From assembly GCA_020747065.1 (NCBI GenBank), contig JAGMVK010000004.1, forward strand, positions 1,364,001 through 1,428,000: a DNA stretch of 64,000 nt, read 5' to 3'. Positions 48,490 to 56,967 of the stretch are shown piece after piece. The notes below the pieces were generated by a model that was given only the letters and a program-made list of their open reading frames with translations, was not told the DNA's origin and made no database searches. The position numbers and the translations under genes were made by a program. Positions within the stretch are counted from its first letter, which is position 1, and the number at the start of each line of letters is the position of its first letter. Source of the stretch: Cadophora sp. MPI-SDFR-AT-0126. Lineage: Eukaryota > Ascomycota > Leotiomycetes > Helotiales > Ploettnerulaceae.

Positions 48490-49469
48490 GTTGACTGATG
48501 ATAGAGGTGACGTTCTCAATATATTTGAATACTGAGTTTCGAGAAATGGAAATTAATTTTCTTAACTGAACGAAACACTCAAGTTATATGTTTCCGGAAG
48601 TGGAACATACTGCCCAGACTGATGAGCACAGTCTTACGACTCCGCATATCTGGTTGGCTGTAGATCGCGGAAATACGGGAAGTCAGCAGTGATCCCGATC
48701 GATGAAAGTTAGGTCAACATACCAAGCGAATCGCTGGACTTCACGTATAGTGTCCCATACAAGAGGCCTTACAGGGCTAATCAATCAACCATAGGAGCCT
48801 AGGCACCGCATTGTGCACATTTCTAATACGACCAATTGTCCGCAGCCTGACAAGAAATGCGATTATGGGCCCTGACTGCCACAACAACCTCTGTCATAAA
48901 CGAGCGAGACGAGCTATTGAGGGACGTCGAGCAGCGTCATGCCACCGCCAGGTCCAGCATGCCTTGTCATGACCTAAGCGAGAGTCCCAAAGTTGATGAA
49001 CCGTATTCTAGTCCAATGAGGATGTAAGATCAAATCATGAGGGGGTCTTGGCACCATTCAATGCGACTACAGCGTATAGCATAAGCGACACCAGGTCTTC
49101 AATTTCGAATCCGCTGACAGTTGTCTCATCGCAGACATCTTTCGAAAAGGGAAATTTAAACGCACTCAGATATGCCATAGGCAAGGCTCTCTCTCAGCCT
49201 ATTCTAGATTAAGAGCGCGAATAGAAGGTCAGTAGGGGACCTTTGAAGCCGTGATTTTGGCTTTTCTCTGCAGATTGTTTTAATTCATGGCACAAACCGC
49301 TAGTCGTCTTCAAGGCCATTAGCTTGTGCAATACATAAGAAAGAAGAACAAGATATACTTCAGGTATAGTTACCGTCGAAATACCTACATCACAAAATTA
49401 TAATCAGCTTAGGTTCGAGTCACTGAACATACCACTGATGCAGCAATTGCTTTTCACTCTGTGTGATAA
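48490..49469. other. Intergenic / possible lost 5' tyrosinase exons
   Basis: No confident gene. A 58-codon open frame starts at about 48857 but lacks tyrosinase features. If the tyrosinase downstream once had a signal peptide and further N-terminal exons, they should lie here, but I cannot recognise them. Confidence 0.4.
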
Positions 49470-49638
49470 CAGCACCAAAAGCTCTACATGCTCCCCTGCT
49501 CGAAAGTCCAAGCCGTACGTCAGGCGGCACATCAGCAGGGTACTAACGATACATATGGAGATATCATACATTATACCGTAAGCACCGAACATTTCCCGCA
49601 CATCCGAGACCGACAACCAACTTTCGTGTCTGTACTAT

Positions 49639-49679
49639 CCCCTCAAGCGGTGATTCGCTTCCCTTTTTAGCGTCTTGGC
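49639..49679 (+). repeat. Left terminal inverted repeat
   Basis: Starts CCCCTCAAGCGGTGA and ends near AGCGTCTTGGC. It matches the reverse complement of 51643-51678 apart from a small insertion and a few substitutions. Confidence 0.85.
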
Positions 49680-49769
49680 ACTGGAAATCCTCACCAAAAA
49701 ACAAGGGGATTCAGAGAAACACCACAACGCCTCTATAATTAACTATGATACCGGGCAAAGCAAGTGCTG

Positions 49770-51569
49770 TCTTTACAGAGTGTGACCTTACAGAGTTTAC
49801 AGCCAAATAGTGAGCCTTTTCAATATCCGGATCCTTATAGATTTAGAGGTGCGTTTATAGAAAGCTCTCCAAGTACTTTCCTCCGGGTCTTCCAAGAAAC
49901 CCCCTCTTTTGCGCATACTACGCAATTCCTCTTAGTTTTAAAACGTTGCAGTATATGCTTAGTCTCCCGACTAGCCTCCTAAGGCTCTTTAACAGTGGAA
50001 ATCAAAGCCGATTTACGTTTCCTACGGTTTTCCTTAGCAAGAGTAAAACAGTAGCTAAGAACCTCCGTTCTAAACGCCGTCTAATTAGTCCACTTATCCT
50101 CTAAGGGTACTTGAGAGTGTAAACTAAGTAGGTAGGCGTTAGTAAGAGCTGTATCGAGTAGCTATGTAATAAGCGATTAATAGCCACCCTTTCGATAAAG
50201 CTTTTCAAGAGTATTTAGTCTCTTAAGTTGATTTCCTCGATCTACAGCACCCATTTAGTGGTTATATAAGTCTTCGTACTCGGGAATTGCAAGTATAGCA
50301 CGAGCATTTAGTCCAAAGGGCTTTCGAGCTGTCTTTACCGCAGAGGAGGTCTTAGATAGGCGTTTCCAGAGCCTCTCAACTGTGCTCTCTCTAATAGCAA
50401 CTGTAGACATCGATAGTACTAAAGCATTGTCTTTCCACGCTATCATATTAATTAGGTTGTCTTCAGTTGCTTCCGTGTACAGTGTACCCCAAGGTATTTA
50501 GTCCTATGCCTTATCCTCTACCTTCATCTTAGAGAATCGCTTTAAAATACCGGATTTTACAGTACACGTGCTAGTTGCACCCTAGCCGCATATTCTCCCA
50601 TATTTAAGTAGCTTAGTAGTCGTAAAAAGGTTATCTAAGTAAACTAGAAAGCCTTAGCCTTGATTCAGGAGCCTTTCTATAAAGTAGGCACAAACCGCAG
50701 ATATAGAATTAGCACCGAATTCCTTGGGTTAAGGGATATTCTAGGGCCCACGTGACGTATCCGGATCAGTCGTTTTCTTCCCTTTTCTATAGAAAATCCA
50801 GTCCAAAAAGAAGCCCTCTTATATAAGGACCCAGATCTTATAGCCTCGGTTAATCGGCTTTCCAGGTATTTTCAATGTATTAAGAGAGCGGCCTTGAAAT
50901 CGAGCCATAGCTTCGTCGATAGCTACGTCTCGCCCTACGATCCACAAGGTACGAGATACCTCTTAAATATGGCTATTCAAGGGCTCTAACTATCTATAGG
51001 ATTAGTAAAGTACCTGGGTATAAAGAAGGAAGCCTTACTCGGTTAAAAACAGCCCTAAAAACATGATCCGGATCCGTGGTATAGAGGCGCCACGAGGTAT
51101 AGATTGCCTCATATCTCTAAAGGCTTATAATACTTGAAACCGGGTGATTCGGCTATTAATTGCTTTATGCCTTCTAATAATCCTTCGCCTGGTTTTCTTG
51201 ATGGATTCCCATATATATACGTATACCGAGGTATCCATATACTTCGGGTACAGTTATTAAGTGCTAACAGCGAATCCGGGCATACGGACCAAGCTCTGGA
51301 TCGTCGATTTACGCCTGAATCTTAAGCTCTATGTACTGATTTATGTGCTCACAGATAATCCGGATCTATTCCTCAGGAAAAAACAGTAAAAATAGCCCCC
51401 AGGCGTTGATAGGGGTAATACCCGGAGGGAGGGAAATCAAGGGGGGAAAGTAGGGTAAATCCATAGGAATAAACCCCGTACCGACTCGCTCTTCAGGTGG
51501 TAAATTAGGACGAGTGGTTGCAGGGTCAGTAGAATCAGCGATAACGTTTTTCACAGCTTTACGTGGCAT
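49770..51569 (-). pseudogene. PiggyBac-type transposase (DDE_Tnp_1_7), decayed
   Basis: Starts MPRKAVKNVIAD at 51569 and can be followed through many in-frame stops. Recognisable blocks near 50450-50220 are the AWKDNALVLSMSTV stretch, IPEYEDLYNH, a stop, then MGAVDRGNQ, which match the conserved WKD and DYN-MGGVD-DQ blocks of PiggyBac transposases. A C-terminal Cys pair (CVVCAKEG, about 49930) fits the zinc-ribbon end. It is inactive as it stands. Confidence 0.8.
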
Positions 51570-51642
51570 TTTGAGTAGCAAATAATAATTGATATTTCCA
51601 TTGTTTACAGTTTTGTTTACCCTCGATTTTAGTGGGGAACCC

Positions 51643-51678
51643 GCCAAGGCGCTAAAAGGGGTTTCACCGCTTGAGGGG
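51643..51678 (-). repeat. Right terminal inverted repeat
   Basis: The reverse complement reads CCCCTCAAGCGGTGA, then AGCGCCTTGGC, partner of the left repeat. Confidence 0.85.
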
Positions 51679-52551
51679 ATATGAGCGGCGATGATAGACG
51701 ACTGATGGCTGACGTCGGGCTCTAAAGGCACAATTCCTGCCCTGGCATAGACTCCAAATGCATGCACATGAGACAGCCCTGCAAACAGGATGCAACTACA
51801 CCGGTACCCTTCCCTGGTGGGACGAAGCTCTCGATGCCGCATCAGGGGACTTCTTCCAATCTGACAGAACGTCCTCCCCATCCCAAATTCCCAATCAAAA
51901 CACTCAACTCACACCCCAAAGTGTGGTCCGACGCCTACTTCGGTGGCAACGGCTCCTCAATCGACATCTGCGTCACAACTGGCCCCTTCGCAAACAGAAC
52001 AGAGCATACTGGGCCGCTGGAACTCACGACGGATTACTGCTTTGCGCGGAAATTCAACCAGACGAAAGGCCTCGCTTACCGTGCGAGAGCGAATGTTGAT
52101 GCGTGTTATGAGTATTGTTGGGAGGATTTCGAGGCGTCTAATGGATGTATGGCGTATCTGCCGCACATTGCTGGACATCAGGCCACTAGTGGGGTTGTAA
52201 GTTGACTTTTTCATTATTCCGTCTATTTACCAGCAGGAGCAAAAGCAATACCAAGACATGTGCTGACTGAAGTTTGTACAGATGACTGCTGTGGATTCAT
52301 CGCCTGGGGACCCGGTGTTCTATCTTCATCACAACTATATTGATCGTCTGTACTGGCAACGGCAGCAGATCAATGCTACGGATAGGATGTTTGCTATTTC
52401 GGGTAACACGACTGTGACTGAGCCTGCAACGAGTTGGGAAGCGCTCACGCTTGATTATGAGCTTAACATGTTTGGTGCGTCGAAGTATGCGAGGATGGAG
52501 GATGTGATGAACATCCAGGGTGGGTATTTGTGCTATGCTTTCGAGTACTAA

Positions 52552-53338
52552 TCTGAATAGTAAGGCAGTTGAGATGTGTTGCTATTGATTAGATTCAAGT
52601 AGGGCATAACTAAAAATCCATTTAGGCGGGCTTTAAAATAGAACACAACCATTCATGGCTTCTCAAATCCCGTATTCAAAATATTTTACTTGCAGGGGAA
52701 TGATATACTGGATTAACGGGGTTTCAACAGCACGCGGAGGATACTCTGAGGACATCAACGTGCTTCCGCGGAATGCAATTGAACCAGGAATTTGGAATGT
52801 CTTGTATGAGGGCACATTTGGCTCTAGCCATACCATGGTGACTCGCCAGATCTATGATTTCACTAATCAGAATCGTTCACTTCAATCAAGTGTTTACAGC
52901 TAGACCTGAGAACCATGTTTCTTGTATGATGAGGTATGGAATCTATTTACCGATTTGTCTAGGAATAAATGGCTGCATCACTTTGTAAGTCTCACTTTTT
53001 TTTTTTTTTTAATTAGACTGCAATACAATTCCATCTGCACTTTAAGGCCCTTGAATCGACTGCATCTTTCGAAGCAAATAATGACCACTCGCACGGAGTA
53101 CTGAATGCCGTATTCTCTGTCAAGCAAACGAATGACCGTACAATCCTTGAATTTGTTGAATTTCATGTGATCCTCAATGTGATCCTCAATCACGTTTATA
53201 CCGAAGGCTCTAAAAGCCTTGTTATGCAAACACCTAGAGAGATCTAGAAACTCTTCCACATATACATAAACGAATCTCTCACCCTGCCTCTAGAAGGCTG
53301 AGCCACGCAAATACAAGAAATCGACAGAATCAACCCAC
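52552..53338. other. Intergenic after tyrosinase
   Basis: An 82-codon open frame (52655-52903, + strand) has plausible composition but no recognised domain and no partner exon; it may be a remnant. A T run lies at about 52995-53010. The rest shows nothing. Confidence 0.4.
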
Positions 53339-54169
53339 TTAGTGCACTATGCACGACTTCTTCTTCCTCTTCAGAGGTCTAGAATTATCCTCGAGAGCAG
53401 GCGCTTCGACATAGAGATCTTCTTCTCGCCTAGCCTGCTTGCGGAGCTCATGGTACACCTCCAGGACGAATCGGAACACCTCGTCAACATTCTCGTTGAC
53501 GCCCTCCTTGGGCATGCATTCTCCAGCAAATTTGCATTCTGGATGTTGACGGACGAACGCTTCCACATCCTCTTTATCAACTTCTCTGGGGTTGTCCTCG
53601 GGATACCTGCATCCTATGATGACCACGGGGTAGCGCTTCGCGAGCACGAATAGATAGTAGTATGGGCGGGGACTGGGTTGACCCGGCTCAAGACGTAGCT
53701 TCCCATCTTTTGGAGGGGGGATCATGTTGTAGGTCTTCTTCATGTTTTCAAATGATGCTTTCGAAGAGACATCGTAAGTAAGGACAATGATAGAAGTCGT
53801 ATGCAAGAGTTGGAGCCAATATATGTCGAGTGAGTCTTGATTCAACTCGGTAATAATGACCAGGTACTCAGTACCATTTACCTGAACGTGCTTTGCCTTG
53901 TCGTCTCGTCCTTTCAGGTTCATCGCCGTAGGGTCATATTCAGTAGGGAAGGAACCGTACTCATACTGCCAAGAACATATATTAGCTCTAGGTTCTGAAA
54001 TCTTAGACTGAACGTCATCGGGCTCATTTCTAATTCTTCGACGCACCATGTTCCTCAACCTCCAGTTCATTTTGTCATCTCCGATGATTTCAAAGTATAC
54101 CCTTTGGTTTCCCAAGTCAGGGATTGTCCTGCCCTCAGGTATTCTTGGAGCGGTCGAACGGGGTTGCAT
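53339..54169 (-). CDS. Ras-like protein lacking GTP-binding motifs, with CaaX box
   Basis: A single exon of 276 residues. Ras-fold landmarks survive: an effector-like FPTEYDPT (74-81), the strand and helix VLTYDVSSKASFENM (129-143) like Ras/Rho, a later strand VVIIG (182-186), and VDEVFRFVLE near the end. The nucleotide-binding motifs do not survive: the P-loop position reads IIGDDKMNWRLR (28-39) with no GxxxxGKS/T, no DxxG switch II is seen, and the N/TKxD site reads GCRYPED. The protein ends KRKKKSCIVH: a polybasic stretch and a CaaX box (Cys273), so prenylation and membrane attachment are likely. I infer a pseudo-GTPase; the open, intact frame argues against a pseudogene. Alternative: a fast-diverging orphan of no conserved role. 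Confidence 0.65.
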   Translation of the reverse strand: MQPRSTAPRIPEGRTIPDLGNQRVYFEIIGDDKMNWRLRNMVRRRIRNEPDDVQSKISEPRANICSWQYEYGSFPTEYDPTAMNLKGRDDKAKHVQVNGTEYLVIITELNQDSLDIYWLQLLHTTSIIVLTYDVSSKASFENMKKTYNMIPPPKDGKLRLEPGQPSPRPYYYLFVLAKRYPVVIIGCRYPEDNPREVDKEDVEAFVRQHPECKFAGECMPKEGVNENVDEVFRFVLEVYHELRKQARREEDLYVEAPALEDNSRPLKRKKKSCIVH

Positions 54170-55110
54170 CTTGTTTGGTAAAGATTAATCGACGTATTTC
54201 GGGTGATAGATTTGAATGAATAAGCTTCGACGTTGAGAGGGTTGTTTCAGCGAGGAGATGAGGTCGCGGGGATCAAATGTCATATTGGAATTGACACGAC
54301 GTTCTTGAACCACGGTCAGCCTTGACATGCATCCTTTGTAATGCCTGGAACACTGGAACATCACAGATACCACAGAACTCTCTCGCCAGATATCAAATTC
54401 TATAGATAAATACGTCAACAAAATGAGGTGATGATAAAGCAGCAAAAGCCAAAAGTTAACAGAAGAATTGATGATCTTAGCACGTGACAGAAATCAAGCA
54501 TCACGCATCTCGATAGAAGCGGTTCTAGAATGTCCGGCTAATTACAGCCCTGCCCGCTGGTTGCCAGGGAAGGTAATCCGGTGTCGGGTGCGTGCTCACA
54601 TGCGGCCGGGAGATGAGAGACAGGGCATTAAAGCATGACGACGGTGGACGCACGCAGCGGTGACTTCACCGATGATGACAGCTCACACCCGTGTCTGCTT
54701 GCTTGTGTTGCCTGCCTCTCAATTGACTGACTGACTGCCCCCTTTGTTGAGAATACGAGACTTCTCGTAAACAACTAAAATAGAAAGAAGCAACGACGCG
54801 CAATACCCGCGCGTGAAAGTATCTATTTAAGTAGATCTAGATCTATTGATCGTCTGTCGCGTCCGCTAGATTTATGGGTCTGAGTGGTTCTGGTTGCAGT
54901 CTTTGACCGCTAGTAGCCGCAGTATCTCCAAGGGTGGAGTAGAATTCGAGAGGTGACTGAGGTGAAAAAAAAGGATATTCACGATATCGCATCACAATCA
55001 CCTTCGAGTAGCCTCACCGACTGTTCGAATTTCTCCCCTCCCCCACGGACATGCTTCGACATTGACAACCGCCGACTTGCATCCGCAAGTCAACTCTCGA
55101 TCTGCCAACC
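54170..55110. other. Divergent intergenic region
   Basis: Between the Ras-like gene (-) and the coiled-coil gene (+). Contains a short palindromic AGATCTAGATCT near 54832-54843. No gene is supported. Confidence 0.5.
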
Positions 55111-56967
55111 ATGGACGAAGCAAGCAAGTTAGTTGGGGAGCTGCAAGAAAAGCTGTCAGAGCTTGACCTGAAGGTCTGGAAGTACCGGCAAGACATGGCG
55201 GCTGAGTTCGAGAAGTATGCCGAGGACCTCTTGCGCAATGTTCCCAAGGAAATATCTGAGACTGTCTCAAAGACAATGGCCGAGGTAATGAAGAGCTGCA
55301 CATCGTTGTATCCTGTCAACACGGCCTCGATCCAGTCAAGCGCGACAGGCACCAGCGCTCTCGAAAATGGCGTCCGCGGTGGTGCATTCTCACAAACTCA
55401 AACCCTCCCGATCCCAACTCCTCCTCGAAGACCTCAAGAGGATATGGAGGGCAGTCCGCGCAGTCCTCACGAACGCGAGAAGGAGTTTCAGGGTGTGTTC
55501 ACGCCTAGCTACCTCCCACTTCTCGACAGCACCAGTCGCAACGAGCGCAGATCAAGCTACGACCATAACCTTACATCCCCGCCACCAGGCTCTATAGGCA
55601 AGGAGAGAGAGGATGAACCTTTACAAGTTGACGCGAGTACGGATACCAGATCATTGATGAATACTCCCGAAGCCAACCGTCCGCCGACCCCACAACGAAG
55701 AAATACGGATGAGTGGTCTATTGGTTCAGATCATAGTGAAGGTTTCCGACGACGCAGTGCTCTTCGAAGACCCTCTACTCCTACAAATAAAGAGAAAGGC
55801 AGTCCGCGCAGAGTCCGTTTCGAGGTTGCGGGTACGGAAGTGCTACCCACATCATCACCACAACCGGATTCGGCGCTGAGTGGTGATGGCCCAACAAGTT
55901 TGCTTAGCGATGACGATGATGATGAGGAAGGAGGATCCGAGATGATTGAGGATGTTGAAAAGCCGCCGCCCAAGAGAATATCTTCGTCACAGGCCCTGAG
56001 AAATCTATCTCGATCTCCATTGGTTGATGATGGTACCAAATGGACTACAGTTACTGCACCCCCAGATGGCTCAGCTTCGGTGGCTACAACCAATGCTTTC
56101 TCTGCAGACTCTTCGAGTGAAGATCTTTACGCGACCAATGGAGTATCACAATCCAGTCTTGGAGACGACATCAACAAAACCGGTCCTCTTGCCGAGACGA
56201 GCTCGGAGAATGTCACAAGCGAGAGCAAGGACGATATTAAGGGCAGCCCCGAAACATTGTCTGAAGACGACGATGACATGCTCGATATGCCTCCTCTCAG
56301 GCGTCACAGTTCATCACAAGCCGCCAAGGTACTCTCACCAGCCAATCCCCCCAACATCGACGAAAACAAATCACCAACCTCTGCAACCCGACCAAGCAAA
56401 GCCTGGCAAGGACTTGACAACTTTGGACTAGGAAGCAAGTTAGATGTTGACGACCTCAAATTCAACAAGGAGGATGACGATGAACTTTTCCCCTTCGACG
56501 AAACCCTCGAAGCCGGCACTCCTCAACCCGGTGCTCAAAGTCCCCCAGAAGACCTCGACGACGAAGAACGTGACTCCTTCGACACCGATTCTCCCGTCCG
56601 CCCCCTCGAAATGTCCTCATCTAACAAGTACGGCTATGCCACCTCACCAGCACGGCCAATCATGAGACCTACACCAGTGAACACGGAGTCCGGTCCCATC
56701 GCTGGAGCAGTGGGATCCTACAAGGGCCATCCGTTCAGCATGCCAGTCGTCAATCCGGAGGTTCACGCCCAGGCTGCATCTATCGGACCGGTTAGCACGT
56801 TTGTCGGCAGTGTCAATGGTCGAAGCGGTCTGGATGAGAGCAACGTTCAGAGCTTCCGTGCTAGTGTTGGTAGTTTTTCTGGCACCCCGAAGAGCATGAG
56901 CGAGCGGATGATGATGGATGAAATGCTGGAGGCTGAGAGGAAGTCTGAGGATTCTGGACGAAAATAA
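55111..56967 (+). CDS. Conserved-looking disordered protein with N-terminal coiled coil
   Basis: A single exon of 618 residues. I do not recognise the family. Residues 1-60 are heptad-like and charged (KLVGELQEKLSELDLKVW), a likely coiled coil. The rest is Ser/Pro/Asp-rich and should be disordered, with repeated acidic patches (DDDDEEGGSE, DEDDDDMLDMPP-like) and several short basic-Ser motifs (RRHSSSQAAKVL; KRISSSQALRNL) that look like phosphorylation or docking sites. The C-terminal 100 residues are more hydrophobic and Gly/Val-rich (PIAGAVGSYKGHPF, VSTFVGSVNGRS), then a charged helix (ERMMMDEMLEAERK). No membrane segment or signal peptide is seen. A scaffold or cell-cycle/cytoskeletal role can be imagined but not supported. 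Confidence 0.75.
   Translation: MDEASKLVGELQEKLSELDLKVWKYRQDMAAEFEKYAEDLLRNVPKEISETVSKTMAEVMKSCTSLYPVNTASIQSSATGTSALENGVRGGAFSQTQTLPIPTPPRRPQEDMEGSPRSPHEREKEFQGVFTPSYLPLLDSTSRNERRSSYDHNLTSPPPGSIGKEREDEPLQVDASTDTRSLMNTPEANRPPTPQRRNTDEWSIGSDHSEGFRRRSALRRPSTPTNKEKGSPRRVRFEVAGTEVLPTSSPQPDSALSGDGPTSLLSDDDDDEEGGSEMIEDVEKPPPKRISSSQALRNLSRSPLVDDGTKWTTVTAPPDGSASVATTNAFSADSSSEDLYATNGVSQSSLGDDINKTGPLAETSSENVTSESKDDIKGSPETLSEDDDDMLDMPPLRRHSSSQAAKVLSPANPPNIDENKSPTSATRPSKAWQGLDNFGLGSKLDVDDLKFNKEDDDELFPFDETLEAGTPQPGAQSPPEDLDDEERDSFDTDSPVRPLEMSSSNKYGYATSPARPIMRPTPVNTESGPIAGAVGSYKGHPFSMPVVNPEVHAQAASIGPVSTFVGSVNGRSGLDESNVQSFRASVGSFSGTPKSMSERMMMDEMLEAERKSEDSGRK

Larger units (their letters stand above)
49639..51678 (-). 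mobile_element. Degenerate PiggyBac-like DNA transposon
   Basis: A 2,040-base element bounded by imperfect inverted repeats of about 36-41 bases that start CCCCTCAAGCGGTGA. Composition is A+T-richer than the flanks and stops are frequent, consistent with repeat-induced point mutation or age. Flanking tetranucleotides are CTAT and ATAT, not the TTAA expected of PiggyBac, so the target duplication is lost or the ends are misjudged by a few bases. Confidence 0.8.
49470..52551 (+). pseudogene. Tyrosinase (type-3 copper oxidase), interrupted and probably broken
   Basis: Tyrosinases oxidise phenols to quinones at a binuclear copper site. Pieces read: about 49470..49577 (ends GDIIHYT), 51728..51866 (AQFLPWHRLQMHAHETAL, then LPWWDEALDA), 51922..52196 (FGGNGSSIDICVTTGPF, then YLPHIAGHQATSG) and 52282..52551 (SPGDPVFYLHHNYIDRLYW). 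CuA and CuB ligands are visible (LPWHR, HAHE, HIAGH, FYLHHNYIDR). The first intron would be 49578-51727 and contains a whole PiggyBac-like element; without it the intron is 110 bases. The next intron (51867-51921) has GA in place of GT at its donor (GAACGT), although both phases fit. Upstream exons are not found. It could be a functional gene with an unusual splice, but a pseudogene is more likely. The assignment of the first piece is an inference from phase and the IHYT-AQFLPWHR join. Confidence 0.6.

Noticed and set aside
49404..49616. A 70-codon minus-strand frame left of the transposon
   Set aside because: It overlaps the better-supported tyrosinase exon on the other strand and has no domain.
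52655..52903. An 82-codon open frame after the tyrosinase as a gene
   Set aside because: No recognised domain, no partner exon and no clear promoter; kept only as a possible remnant.
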